Assembly: GCF_009496535.1 (NCBI RefSeq)
Contig: NZ_WIDL01000017.1
Span: 41,295 to 105,294 of the forward strand
DNA length: 64,000 nucleotides
Reading direction: 5' to 3'
Origin: Stenotrophomonas sp. MYb238
Lineage (GTDB): Bacteria > Pseudomonadota > Gammaproteobacteria > Xanthomonadales > Xanthomonadaceae
A model generated the notes under the pieces. It had not been told where the DNA came from, made no database searches, and was given only the letters and a program-made list of their open reading frames with translations. Position 1 is the first letter of the stretch. Every line of letters starts with the position of its first letter. The translations under genes were made by a program, and so were the position numbers. This document shows, in pieces, positions 52,585 through 62,007 of this stretch.

Positions 52585-52735
52585 GGCGCTCCTGCGCGCA
52601 TCGCGTGCGTGTTCGCGCCCGAGGTTCGCGGGGCAGGACCGAGCACCTCGCCGTAGCCGTTGCGATGACCCAAGCCCGGCCGCAAAACGCGGCCGGGCTT
52701 TTCATTGCGATTGCCCCAACGTCCACCTGCCCATC

Positions 52736-52803
52736 GTAGGAGCGGCTTCAGCCGCGATGGGGACTTATCGGGAGAGCTTCTTCGCGGCTGAAGCCGCTCC
52801 TAC
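52736..52803. repeat. GTAG palindromic element 5 (GGCT arm type)
   Basis: Same arms as element 4, exactly 219 bases on, with a changed centre. Confidence 0.9.
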
Positions 52804-52949
52804 GGCGTTCCTGCGCGCATCGCGTGCGTGTTCGCGCCCGGTGTTAGCAGCGCAGGATTGAGCTCTTCGCCGCGCCGCGATGATCCAAGTCCGGCCCCAG
52901 AACGCGGCCGAACTCTTCATTGCGATTGCCCCATCGTCCGCCTGCCCCC

Positions 52950-53017
52950 GTAGGAGCGGCTTCAGCCGCGATGGGGATTTGCCGGGAGAGCCTCTTCGCG
53001 GCTGAAGCCGCTCCTAC
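52950..53017. repeat. GTAG palindromic element 6 (GGCT arm type)
   Basis: Same arms as elements 4 and 5; the arms are unchanged although the hairpin upstream in this unit has decayed. Confidence 0.9.
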
Positions 53018-53136
53018 GGTGCTCCTGCGCGCGTCATGTGCGAGCCAACCGCGCATCCGACACCTGCCTTCGGTGCTTGCAGGACGGCGTCTCCAGCCCT
53101 CCCCGCGCTACGCGCAAGGCAGTAGAAACCCCTGGC

Positions 53137-54462
<1,326 letters not shown>

Positions 54463-54468
54463 GGCGGC

Positions 54469-55014
54469 TCAGTTCAGGCGCTGGCGGTGGCGCGCGCCCA
54501 TCACGCAGTCGCCGTGCAGCAGCAGCACCGCCACGCGCACGAATTCCTCGATCTCGGCCAGCGCGTCCTCGTCCTCGTCGGCGCTGTCGAACTCGTCGCT
54601 GGACGCCTGCGCCAGCCGCGCCAGGTCCTGCAGCGCTTCCTCGCCTTCCTCGCTCAGCGCAGGGCGCTTGCCCGCGGCCAGGCCGAAGCCGCCGAGGAAC
54701 GCGCGGCACCAGTCGAACAGCGCGTCGGTACGTTCCTGCAGCGGCGCGGCCGGCGCGGCCAGCACCAGTTCGAAGGCGAAATCGCGGTCTTCCAGCTGCG
54801 CCACGACGGCCTGCCGCAGGCGGTCGAGCGCGCTGCCCGGTTCGGGCGTGGGCAGGTTGTCGTCGGCCAGCACCCTGGCCGGCCAGGCCGGCAGGTCGGC
54901 GCCGCCGGCGGCCAGCCAGCCGCACAGTCCACCGTGGAGTTCGGCCGGGGTGGCGCCCAGGTCCAGCGACTGGCTGGCCTGCAGGATGTCGTTCACGGCG
55001 GGAAGATCGGTCAT
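54469..55014 (-). CDS. ygfB: YgfB/UPF0149 family protein
   Basis: A 181-residue helical cytosolic protein. The N-terminal half shows ATPAELHGGLCGWLAAGG and the C-terminal half LFDWCRAFLGGFGLA, followed by SEEGEEALQDLARLAQ and an acidic segment, all typical of UPF0149. In Pseudomonas a YgfB protein regulates an AmpC-related stress pathway, but a role here is not shown. It lies 6 bases upstream of pepP, as in many gammaproteobacteria, and is divergent from the coiled-coil gene and zapA. Confidence 0.93.
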   Translation of the reverse strand: MTDLPAVNDILQASQSLDLGATPAELHGGLCGWLAAGGADLPAWPARVLADDNLPTPEPGSALDRLRQAVVAQLEDRDFAFELVLAAPAAPLQERTDALFDWCRAFLGGFGLAAGKRPALSEEGEEALQDLARLAQASSDEFDSADEDEDALAEIEEFVRVAVLLLHGDCVMGARHRQRLN

Positions 55015-55142
55015 GTCACATGGGTCTGCGGAAGCGGGAAAGGCCCGCGCCGCGCGCGGCGCGGCGACGGCTGCACAGTGTAGCAACGGCGCCGTGCGCG
55101 CCATCTTGACCACCCCCGACGCGCATGCCTATCGTGCCGGGC

Positions 55143-55364
55143 ATGGATGCCTTCGATCCCGCCGCCCAGTTGCAGGCCCTGGCCGCCCGTCTCGACCTGC
55201 TGTTCGAGCGCAACCGGCGCCTGGCCGAGGAAAACCGCAGCCTGCGCCAGCAGCAGGAACAGCTGGTGGCCGAACGCGCGCAGCTGCTGGCCAAGAACGA
55301 GCAAGCGCGCTCGCGCGTGGAAGCGATGATCACCCGCCTCAAATCGCTGGAGCAGCACACGTGA
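55143..55364 (+). CDS. Small coiled-coil protein upstream of zapA (TIGR02449 type)
   Basis: A 73-residue protein almost wholly of heptads (LQALAARLDLLFERNRRLAEENRSLRQQQEQLVAERAQLLAKNEQ...), with SRVEAMITRLKSLEQHT at the end. Short coiled coils of this type next to zapA are known in gammaproteobacteria and resemble ZapB in size and form, so a part in division is likely but unproven. Its stop overlaps the zapA GTG by GTGA. Confidence 0.85.
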   Translation: MDAFDPAAQLQALAARLDLLFERNRRLAEENRSLRQQQEQLVAERAQLLAKNEQARSRVEAMITRLKSLEQHT

Positions 55365-55660
55365 GCCAGAACGAGCCGGTCAGCGTCCGCATCCTCGACC
55401 GCGAATATACCGTCGGCGTGGAGCCGGCCGAGCGCGACAGCCTCACCGCCGCCGCGCGCATGCTCGACGCGCGCATGCGCGAGATCCGCGGCAACAACCG
55501 CATGGCCGCGGTGGACCGGGTGGCGGTACTGGCCGCGCTCAACCTCGCCCACGAACTGCACCTGATGCGCGACGAACTGGCGCAGCAGCAGCAGCGTTTC
55601 CAGAGCGCGATGAACGCGCTCAACCGGCGCGTGGACGACGCGATCGACGACGGCCGCTGA
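55361..55660 (+). CDS. zapA: Cell division protein ZapA
   Basis: A 99-residue FtsZ-associated protein that bundles FtsZ filaments at midcell. It has the family N-terminal strand pattern PVSVRILDREYTVGVEPAERDSLTAAARMLDARMREIR, followed by AAVDRVAVLAALNLAHELH and a C-terminal coiled coil. Translation begins at GTG within the previous gene's stop, so the two are coupled. 6S RNA follows, as it does in many proteobacteria. Confidence 0.95.
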   Translation: MSQNEPVSVRILDREYTVGVEPAERDSLTAAARMLDARMREIRGNNRMAAVDRVAVLAALNLAHELHLMRDELAQQQQRFQSAMNALNRRVDDAIDDGR

Positions 55661-55712
55661 CGGCGCCGCATTCATCCGATGAACGGTCGCATCCGCGATG
55701 TGCGGACAGGCT

Positions 55713-55741
55713 GTCATGCGCGCGCAACCTCGTTATACTGG
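55713..55741 (+). promoter_or_regulatory. Sigma-70 promoter of 6S RNA
   Basis: CTGTCA and TATACT are 17 bases apart, and the -10 ends about 7-10 bases before the predicted 5' end. Confidence 0.7.
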
Positions 55742-55747
55742 CGCCGC

Positions 55748-55932
55748 GTTCTCTGCCCTGAACGACGGCGTGTGCAAACATTCGCCTTGTCCCTTAATGA
55801 CGACCACGGGGGCGCGACGGCACCGGGTGTGCAGGTCCGCCTTGCAGCGGGAAGCCCGATGGTTCCCCAGCGTCCCCACTTGAACCCCGGGTTCAAGGTC
55901 GTTTCGCACGCATCGTCATGGCGGAGAATGCA
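55748..55932 (+). ncRNA. ssrS: 6S RNA
   Basis: About 185 nt that mimics an open promoter and binds sigma-70 RNA polymerase in stationary phase. The 5' end (TTCTCTGCC) pairs with the 3' end (GGCGGAGAA) to form the closing stem. The conserved 3' element CTTGAACCCCGGGTTCAAGG is present as a short hairpin. Location between zapA and ygfA is the standard site. A promoter lies immediately upstream and a terminator immediately downstream. Ends are placed to within a few bases. Confidence 0.92.
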
Positions 55933-55941
55933 ATTATTCTG

Positions 55942-55972
55942 GAACGGCGCCGCAAGGCGCCGTTCTTCTTTT
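55942..55972 (+). terminator. Rho-independent terminator of 6S RNA
   Basis: A 10-bp perfect stem (GAACGGCGCC and complement) with a GCAA tetraloop and a TTCTTCTTTT tail, directly after the RNA. Confidence 0.92.
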
Positions 55973-55984
55973 CCCTTCTCCCTC

Positions 55985-56185
55985 CGGGGTGAAGGCGTGT
56001 TGCTTGCGAACCATTGGTTCGCACACGCCTGAACGCCCGGCGCGCTGCGCCGGGCTGGGGCGCGGAGTGAGGTGGCGCGAAGCGCCGGATGAGGGTACGG
56101 GCGAAGCCTCGTGCAGCAAAACATCGCGAGGGCTTCGCCCCCAGCCCTCTCCCCAACCCCTCTCCCAAGGGGAGAGGGGCATACT
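55985..56185. repeat. Repeat-like leader region between 6S RNA and ygfA
   Basis: About 200 bases contain several short inverted repeats (GCGAACC-ATT-GGTTCGC, CCCGGCGCG-C-TGCGCCGGG, GGCGCG-AA-GCGCC) and end with CCCCTCTCCC-AAGG-GGAGAGGGG. The last block is the same kind of sequence as in the tandem array at 63 kb. The GGGGAGAGGGGC end lies 14 bases before the ygfA ATG and may act as ribosome site. No gene is supported. Confidence 0.65.
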
Positions 56186-56193
56186 TACCGCCC

Positions 56194-56780
56194 ATGACTG
56201 CCGACGACCGCCAGGATCTCCGCCGCCACCTGCGCCAGCGCCGCCGCGAGATCCCGGCCGCCGAACGCATCGCCGCCGCCGAAACGCTGGCCGCGCGGTT
56301 GCTGGCCCTGCCCTTCGCCGATGTGAGCGGCCCGGTCGCCGGCTACTGGGCGGTGGACGGCGAGATCGCCCTCCACCGCTGGCAGATGCAGCTGCCCAAG
56401 CGCCAGACCTACTGCCTGCCGGTGCTGCACGGCCGCCTGCTGCGCTTCGCGCCATGGCGGCCGGGGCAGCCGCTGCGCGCCAACCGCTACGGCATCCCCG
56501 AGCCGGACATCGATCCGGAACGCACGCTGCACGCGCAGGACATGGCGCTGGTGGTCGCGCCGCTGGTCGGCTTCGACCCGCAGGGCCGGCGGCTGGGCAT
56601 GGGGGGCGGCTGGTATGATCGCAGCTTCGCTTTCCGCCAGCGGCAGAGCGCGCCGCCGTGGCTGGTCGGCGCCGGCTTCGCCGCCCAGCAGGTGCCGGCG
56701 CTGCCGGTCGAGGACTGGGACGTGGCGGTGGATGCCATCTGCACCGAGCAGGCCACTCTCTACCCGGAACCGTCGCACGC

Positions 56781-56784
<4 letters not shown>
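56194..56784 (+). CDS. ygfA: 5-formyltetrahydrofolate cyclo-ligase
   Basis: Converts 5-formyl-THF to 5,10-methenyl-THF with ATP, salvaging folate. It has 196 residues. The N-terminal LRRHLRQRRREIPAAER motif binds nucleotide phosphates. The C-terminal signature PLVGFDPQGRRLGMGGGWYDRSF is complete and includes the Gly-rich ATP/magnesium site. It is placed downstream of 6S RNA, as in Escherichia coli where the two are co-transcribed, but here a terminator lies between them. The ATG overlaps nothing upstream; the stop overlaps the EVE gene by ATGA. Confidence 0.95.
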
Positions 56785-57266
<482 letters not shown>

Positions 57267-57279
57267 TTCCCCATCCTCC

Positions 57280-57366
57280 GTAGGAGCGGCTCCGGGTGGC
57301 CTCGGGCCATCAGCCGCGAACGGAGCGTTCCCGGGAAAGCCCGTTCGCGGCTGAAGCCGCTCCTAC
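57280..57366. repeat. GTAG palindromic element 7, with an 18-base insertion in one arm
   Basis: GGCT arm type, but the left arm is split at its hairpin tip by 18 bases (57292-57309). The inserted bases themselves contain TGGCC-TCG-GGCCA, so the arm hairpin has become longer instead of broken. The right arm is normal. Confidence 0.85.
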
Positions 57367-57401
57367 GACAACCGCATTTTTCCAACTCCACCGAGCCCAC
57401 C

Positions 57402-58049
57402 ATGTCCGAAGCCAAGCGCCTGGCCGCCGAAAAAGCCATCGAATACGTCCAGAAGGGAATGATCGTCGGGGTCGGCACCGGCTCCACCGTCGCCTATTTC
57501 ATCGAGGCGCTGGCGCGCATCAAGGACCAGATCGAAGGCGCCGTCTCCAGCTCCGAGCAGAGCACCGCCCTGCTCAAGGGCCACGGCATCGAGGTGCTGG
57601 ACCTGAACCACACCGGCGGGCTGTCGCTGTACGTGGACGGCGCCGACGAGTGCGACGGCAACAGGAACCTGATCAAGGGCGGCGGCGCCGCGCTGACCCG
57701 CGAGAAGATCATCGCCGAAGCCAGCAAGCAGTTCGTCTGCATCGTCGACCCGAGCAAGCAGGTCAAGGTGCTGGGCAGGTTCCCGCTGCCGGTGGAAGTG
57801 ATCCCGATGGCGCGCAGCCTGGTGGCGCGCGAGATCCTGGCCCTGACCGGCGGCCAGCCGGTGTGGCGCGACGGCGTGGTCACCGACAACGGCAACCTGA
57901 TCCTGGACGTGCACAACCTGTCCATCACCGACCCGGTGAAGCTGGAGCAGCAGCTCAACCAGATCCCGGGCGTGGTCACCGTCGGCCTGTTCGCGCGCCG
58001 CCCGGCCGACGTGGTCATCGTCGGCGGGGAGCCGCCGCAGGTGCTGTAA
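57402..58049 (+). CDS. rpiA: Ribose-5-phosphate isomerase A
   Basis: Interconverts ribose-5-phosphate and ribulose-5-phosphate, linking nucleotide synthesis to the pentose phosphate path. It has 215 residues. Motifs are [19 protein letters not shown] (phosphate binding), [45 protein letters not shown] (catalytic Asp/Glu) and [11 protein letters not shown]. It stands alone after a GTAG element. It works with tkt, also in this window. Confidence 0.96.
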   Translation: MSEAKRLAAEKAIEYVQKGMIVGVGTGSTVAYFIEALARIKDQIEGAVSSSEQSTALLKGHGIEVLDLNHTGGLSLYVDGADECDGNRNLIKGGGAALTREKIIAEASKQFVCIVDPSKQVKVLGRFPLPVEVIPMARSLVAREILALTGGQPVWRDGVVTDNGNLILDVHNLSITDPVKLEQQLNQIPGVVTVGLFARRPADVVIVGGEPPQVL

Positions 58050-58082
58050 GCCCGCACACGCGACGACGGTTGCCACGGCGCG

Positions 58083-59057
58083 TCAGCCGGCCGTGGCATC
58101 GAGCCAGGCACGCCACTGTTGCTCCAGTGCCGGCAGAGTGTCCGGCAGGTCGAAGGCCGGGCCGGTGTCGGCCAGCCACGCGTCGAAACGGCTGCCGGCC
58201 GCGATGCGCGCGCTGATGCTGCCCAGTACACCGGCGCGGGTAGCCGCAGTGGTCTGGACCAGGAAATCGGCCCAGCCCTGCACCTGCGCGTAGTAGCGCG
58301 CCCCGGTCGCCGGATCGCCGGCCGCGGCCGGGCTGCGATAGAACAGGCTGACGCCCTTGGCAGCCGGCGCGGCCTGTCCGTCGGGGCGGGCCGGGTTGGC
58401 CATGGCCAGGAAGCTGGCCAGGTCGGGCAGCGGATGCGCCGGATCGGCCTGCATGCCGCGCAGCATCCGCCGGCGCTGGGCGACCAGTTCGTCGGCCTCC
58501 AGCACCATCGCCGCCGCTTCGTTGAGCCAGTCCGGACTGCGCGCGTGGCCGTGCCCGGAGGTCGTGCCCAGGTCCGGCCAGTAGGCGAGGTTGAAGACCA
58601 CGTGGCCCAGCTCATGGCGGGTCAGGTTGCGCCAGATCGCCTGGGCGATGGTCGGGTTGGCGGCGAGCAGGCGGCTGCCCGGGTCGTCGGCCGCCACCGC
58701 CGACTGGCGCGCGGTCTGAAAGGCCTGCATGCCGGGCCAGTCGATCACCTGCACGGCACCAACGGCGACCAAACGCGCGCGGTCATCGGCGCCGATGCCC
58801 TCCGGCGCGTCCAGCAGCACCGCGAGCCGGAGCGGCGGCCGGGCGAAGTGATGCTCGAAGGCCGCAGCGCTGGCGGCCAGGTCGCCGCCCAGCATCCGTA
58901 CCTGCCCGGCATCGCGGCCGTAGACCCAGCCATGCGCGCCGGTGGCGCAGTGGTCCAGCCCGGGCAGCGGCGGGCAGCCGGCATCGGCCCGGGCGTTGCC
59001 CGCGAGCAGCAGCAGGAAAGGCACTGTCAGAAGAGTAGGGAAACGGCGAAGGACCAT
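58083..59057 (-). CDS. Secreted HELGH zinc metallopeptidase-like protein
   Basis: A 324-residue exported protein with a signal peptide (cut near ARADA, about 25). A HExxH motif, HELGHVVFN, lies near residue 150, followed about 26 residues later by WLNEAAAM, whose Glu would be the third zinc ligand, as in gluzincins. A GHGHARSPD stretch lies between. The N-terminal domain (about 30-140) is of unknown fold. I know no named family that fits fully, so substrate and role are open. It follows an XRE regulator gene on the same strand and may be its target. Confidence 0.75.
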   Translation of the reverse strand: MVLRRFPTLLTVPFLLLLAGNARADAGCPPLPGLDHCATGAHGWVYGRDAGQVRMLGGDLAASAAAFEHHFARPPLRLAVLLDAPEGIGADDRARLVAVGAVQVIDWPGMQAFQTARQSAVAADDPGSRLLAANPTIAQAIWRNLTRHELGHVVFNLAYWPDLGTTSGHGHARSPDWLNEAAAMVLEADELVAQRRRMLRGMQADPAHPLPDLASFLAMANPARPDGQAAPAAKGVSLFYRSPAAAGDPATGARYYAQVQGWADFLVQTTAATRAGVLGSISARIAAGSRFDAWLADTGPAFDLPDTLPALEQQWRAWLDATAG

Positions 59058-59139
59058 GCGGGCATCTCCGGACGGGGATGCGTTCCCTGACGCGCGGAAC
59101 CGGCGGATGTGTCAGCCGCGTACGGTTCCGGCCACGCCG

Positions 59140-59535
59140 TCAGCGCGTGGATTTCCTGTCGGCCTGCGCCAGCGCCTTCACCAGCTCGCCGACCAGTTCG
59201 CGCTGCCGCGGCGGCAGGGCCAGGAAGGTATCGATCACCGCGCGTTCGCGCGCACCCACCGCGTTCCACTCGGCGCGCGGCTCGGCCACGCGCGGCGCAT
59301 CGCCGAAACGCAGGGTATGCGGCGCCACGCCGAACAGTTCGGCCAGCACCTGCAGCTTGTCCTGCTCGGGAATGGAACGACCGCCCAGCCAGCGCGAAGC
59401 GCTCTGGAAACTCACCGAACGCCCCGCGTAGCGGGCATTGAACAGGCGGAAGAGGATCGCCGGCCGCGGTTCGTAACCGGCTGCGCTCATCGCCTGTCCC
59501 AAGCGTCGGGAGAATTCGAAGCGTTCGTCGCTCAT
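59140..59535 (-). CDS. XRE-type transcriptional regulator
   Basis: A 131-residue DNA-binding protein. The N-terminal helix-turn-helix covers about residues 5-70: FSRRLGQAMSAAGYE, then VSFQSASRWLGGRSIPEQDKLQVLAELFGVAPHTLRFG, with the SASRWLGGRSIP stretch as recognition helix region. A short C-terminal helical part follows (ERAVIDTFLALPPRQRELVGELV). Dyads directly upstream suggest that it represses itself. The ATG at 59535 was chosen because upstream codons lie in the dyad region. The metallopeptidase gene follows after 82 bases. Confidence 0.85.
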   Translation of the reverse strand: MSDERFEFSRRLGQAMSAAGYEPRPAILFRLFNARYAGRSVSFQSASRWLGGRSIPEQDKLQVLAELFGVAPHTLRFGDAPRVAEPRAEWNAVGARERAVIDTFLALPPRQRELVGELVKALAQADRKSTR

Positions 59536-59544
59536 GGCCGGCAA

Positions 59545-59567
59545 CGTTACGGACCACGCCCGTAACG
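59545..59567 (-). promoter_or_regulatory. Dyad operator upstream of the XRE gene (site 1)
   Basis: CGTTACGG-N7-CCGTAACG, a perfect 8-base inverted repeat, 10 bases before the regulator ATG. It is well placed for self-regulation. Confidence 0.6.
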
Positions 59568-59582
59568 AGAGCACCAATCGCT

Positions 59583-59612
59583 TTCATTTGAATGAACTAA
59601 TTGCTTTCATTG
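59583..59612 (-). promoter_or_regulatory. AT-rich dyad and direct repeats upstream of the XRE gene (site 2)
   Basis: TTCATT-TG-AATGAA (59583-59596) is a perfect dyad. The overlapping GCTTTCATT sequences at 59580 and 59603 are direct repeats 23 bases apart. AT content is far above the surroundings, so this is the likely promoter/operator between the divergent XRE and 59673 genes. Confidence 0.55.
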
Positions 59613-59672
59613 GTGCATGGACCCACGCGCGGCGCGTGCCCGGGCATCGCCGCCCCGCCAAGGAGAAGCACC

Positions 59673-60206
59673 ATGGAGAGCGATTGCGTCGCCGGCGCGG
59701 CAGCGCCCCCTTTCATCCGCGACTACACGGACGTGGACTACCGCAGCCGCTACGCCGGCCTGCTGCGGCTGCACCCCATGCCGGCCGAGGCGATCGCCGA
59801 GCTGTGCCTGTTCCGCTTCTGGCTGGCCTGCCGCGCCCACGCGCAGTCGGACCCGGCGGCGGACGCCACCGCGGCAGCGGTGCCGCCGCTGTACCTGCCC
59901 GCTGGCTGGGCGCCGCCGCGACAGGCCGCCGGGCTGGCCATCGACTGCACGCTGGGCGCCTGGTTCGGCCACCTGCTGGAAAGCCGCTTCGACCTGTACG
60001 ACCGCTTCTTCCAGCTCGGCCGCAGCGACGACGACCCGCTCGGCCTGGACGCGGTCGCGCTGGCGCTTTCCTGCCAGTTGTTCGTGCAGCCCTCCGCCGC
60101 CACCCGGGCCTGGCTGCGCGGGGAGGTGCACGCGCTGTTCGCCGACCTGCTGGCCGCCTTCGCCGCCATGGCGCCCGCGCCGGCACCGGACCGCGGCGGC
60201 GCTTGA
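59673..60206 (+). CDS. Protein of unknown function
   Basis: A 177-residue soluble, mostly helical protein with no recognised motif (FIRDYTDVDYRSRYAGLLRLHPMPAEAIAELCLFRFWLACRAH, then FGHLLESRFDLYDRFFQLGR). It has a good AGGAG ribosome site before the ATG. It is divergent from the XRE regulator across the AT-rich operator region and so may be under its control. Codon use is like the rest of the window. Confidence 0.65.
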   Translation: MESDCVAGAAAPPFIRDYTDVDYRSRYAGLLRLHPMPAEAIAELCLFRFWLACRAHAQSDPAADATAAAVPPLYLPAGWAPPRQAAGLAIDCTLGAWFGHLLESRFDLYDRFFQLGRSDDDPLGLDAVALALSCQLFVQPSAATRAWLRGEVHALFADLLAAFAAMAPAPAPDRGGA

Positions 60207-60263
60207 CGCCGCCGCGCGCATCCGTGAAGGTGCGCAGCGCCTCCTTCACCCGTGGAATCCGCC

Positions 60264-60716
60264 ATGTCCCTGCCGCGCCTCGCCGCCTGCCTGTTCCTGT
60301 TGCTGCTGCTCGGCGGCTGCGCCAGCGCCGGCGGGCACTGGGTGGAACTGGCCGGCACCCGCTACCAGGTGGAACTGGCCCAGGACGACGCCACCCGCGC
60401 GCGCGGGCTGATGTTCCGCGACCGCATGGACGCCGACCGCGGCATGCTGTTCATCCACGACCGCCTGGAACCGCAGGCGTACTGGATGAAGAACACCCGC
60501 ATCCCGCTGGACATCCTCTACTTCGACGACACCCGCCGGCTGGTCAGCCAGCAGCGCGACGTACCGCCGTGCTCGGCCGGCGACGCCTGCCCGCCCTACC
60601 CCAGCTTCAAGCCGGCGCGCTACGTGCTGGAACTCAATGCCGGCCAGGCGGCGAAACTGAAACTCGAAGACGGCACCGAACTGGTGTTCGGCCCCGGCAT
60701 CCCGAAAGGCAAATAA
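60264..60716 (+). CDS. DUF192 lipoprotein
   Basis: A 150-residue lipoprotein with a clear lipobox LGGC (Cys near residue 19). The DUF192 domain follows: DATRARGLMFRDRMDADRGMLFIHDRLEPQAYWMKNTRIPLDILYFDD, where the RGLM..R and WMKNT motifs are diagnostic. Function is unknown in the family, often periplasmic. A GTG four codons upstream is an alternative start. The 3' end of this gene has been copied 293 bases downstream in a tandem duplication. Confidence 0.92.
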   Translation: MSLPRLAACLFLLLLLGGCASAGGHWVELAGTRYQVELAQDDATRARGLMFRDRMDADRGMLFIHDRLEPQAYWMKNTRIPLDILYFDDTRRLVSQQRDVPPCSAGDACPPYPSFKPARYVLELNAGQAAKLKLEDGTELVFGPGIPKGK

Positions 60717-60726
60717 CCCGCCCCAC

Positions 60727-60794
60727 GTAGGAGCGACTTCAGTCGCGAAAGGGCTTTCCCGGTAACGCCCCTTCGCGACTGAAGTCGCTCCTAC
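60727..60794. repeat. GTAG palindromic element 8 (GACT arm type)
   Basis: Perfect arms; first of two copies separated by exactly 293 bases. Confidence 0.9.
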
Positions 60795-60849
60795 CCGGCA
60801 TGCGCAGGCCGCACGCCTTGAACCGGCCACGCTTTGCCGCCAGTCATGG

Positions 60850-61008
60850 GCCATATCTGGCATACGCCTCACCCTGCCGCACTGGGATGCGCTGGCCGAC
60901 GACGCACTGCCGCTGCTGCCCACCGCGCTGCTGATCGCGCGCGACGAATACCCGCAGCTGGGACGGCGCCGGACTGATGTTCGGCCTAGGCATCCCGAAG
61001 AGCAAATG
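60850..61008 (+). pseudogene. Duplication scar: partial copies of the SirB1-like 5' end and DUF192 3' end
   Basis: Bases 60868-60961 repeat the first about 30 codons of the SirB1-like gene, with a GACCTGGCC deletion and small changes. They are joined at about 60963 to a copy of the last about 15 codons of DUF192, ending AGCAAATGA, before the second GTAG element. The order is explained by one tandem duplication of a 293-bp unit. Neither fragment can make a full product. Confidence 0.85.
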
Positions 61009-61019
61009 ACCCGCCCCAC

Positions 61020-61087
61020 GTAGGAGCGACTTCAGTCGCGAAAGGGCTGGCCCGGTAACACCCCATCGCGACTGAAGTCGCTCCTAC
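61020..61087. repeat. GTAG palindromic element 9 (GACT arm type)
   Basis: Second copy in the 293-bp duplication; arms identical to element 8, centre slightly changed. Confidence 0.9.
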
Positions 61088-61145
61088 CCGGCATGCGCGG
61101 GCCGCACGCCTTGAACCGGCCACGCTTTGCCGCCAGTCTTGGGCC

Positions 61146-61994
61146 ATGTCCGACACACGCCTCACCCTGCCGCACTGGGATGCGCTGGCCGACCTGGCCG
61201 ACGACGCACTGCCGCTGCTGCCCACCGCGCTGCTGATCGCGCGCGACGAATACCCGCAGCTGGACCCGGCCCGCTACGACCGGCTGCTGCAGGCCCATGC
61301 CGACCACCTGCGGGTGGAAGTGGACGCCATCGCCGAGTGGCCGCTGAAGGTGGCCGCCATCAACCACCACCTGTTCAACGAACTGGGCTACAGCGGCAAC
61401 CACGACGCCTATTACGACCCGCGCAACAGCTACCTCAACGAGGTGGTCACGCGCCGGCTCGGCAACCCGATCTCGCTGGCGCTGGTGCAGATGGAAGTCT
61501 CGCGCCGGCTCGGTCTGCCGCTGGAAGGCATTTCCTTCCCCGGCCATTTCCTGGTGCGGCTGCCGGTGGAGGAAGGCGTGCTGGTCATGGACCCGTTCAA
61601 CGGCGGCCGCCCGCTGGGCGTGGACGAACTGCGCGAGCGCGCGCGCAGCAACCTCGGCGGCGAGACGCCCGACGACCAGGTGCTGGCGCAGATCCTGGAC
61701 CCGGCGCCGGCGCGCGCGATCCTGATGCGCATGCTGCGCAATCTCTACGGCGTCTACGCCGAACGCGAGGAATGGGACCGCGCCGCGCGCAGCGCCGACC
61801 GCATCCTCAAGCTCGCGCCCGAGCAGAACGACGCACTGCGCGACCGCGGCCTGGCCTATCTGCGCCTGGACCACCTGGCCGGCGCGCGCGCGGACCTGTC
61901 GCTGTACCTGCGGCGCGAACCCGATGCCGCCGACGCGGCGCAGGTGCGCGAACGCCTGATCGATCTCGGCGGCGAGCGGCCGCAGCTGCATTGA
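61146..61994 (+). CDS. SirB1/UPF0162-type protein with transglutaminase-like and TPR parts
   Basis: A 282-residue cytosolic protein. The transglutaminase-like core has FNELGYSGNHDAYYDPRNSYLNEVVTRRLGNPISLALV, where SYLNEVV and GNPISL are family marks. GISFPGHFLVRL with the conserved His and VLVMDPFNGGRPL with the Asp follow. The usual catalytic Cys is replaced by Ser in this family (N-S-Y-L), so the enzyme activity is doubtful. The C-terminal about 80 residues form about two TPR-like repeats (AILMRMLRNLYGVYAEREEWDRAARSADRILKLAPEQ). Its 5' end is copied upstream by the duplication. Confidence 0.88.
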   Translation: MSDTRLTLPHWDALADLADDALPLLPTALLIARDEYPQLDPARYDRLLQAHADHLRVEVDAIAEWPLKVAAINHHLFNELGYSGNHDAYYDPRNSYLNEVVTRRLGNPISLALVQMEVSRRLGLPLEGISFPGHFLVRLPVEEGVLVMDPFNGGRPLGVDELRERARSNLGGETPDDQVLAQILDPAPARAILMRMLRNLYGVYAEREEWDRAARSADRILKLAPEQNDALRDRGLAYLRLDHLAGARADLSLYLRREPDAADAAQVRERLIDLGGERPQLH

Positions 61995-62007
61995 CGCGGG
62001 AACGGTC

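Larger units (their letters stand above)
52446..53040. repeat. Three tandem copies (219 and 215 bp) of terminator plus GTAG element
   Basis: Units start at about 52446, 52665 and 52880. Each contains the CCCGGCCGC..GCGGCCGGG hairpin region, a TTCATTGCGA stretch, a CCACCTGCCC block, a GTAG palindrome and CTCCTGCGCGCAT. The second hairpin keeps its stem; the third has lost it through substitutions. The last unit is shortened at its right end. Confidence 0.85.
52427..53136. other. pepQ-pepP intergenic region made of three tandem units
   Basis: 710 bases between convergent pepQ and pepP with no gene. It consists of three decaying copies of a unit holding a terminator hairpin and a GTAG element, then about 100 bases of unique DNA next to pepP. 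Confidence 0.8.
60717..61145. other. DUF192-SirB1 intergenic region enlarged by a 293-bp duplication
   Basis: 429 bases with two GTAG elements and copies of the end of the upstream gene and the start of the downstream gene. No intact gene is present. Confidence 0.85.
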
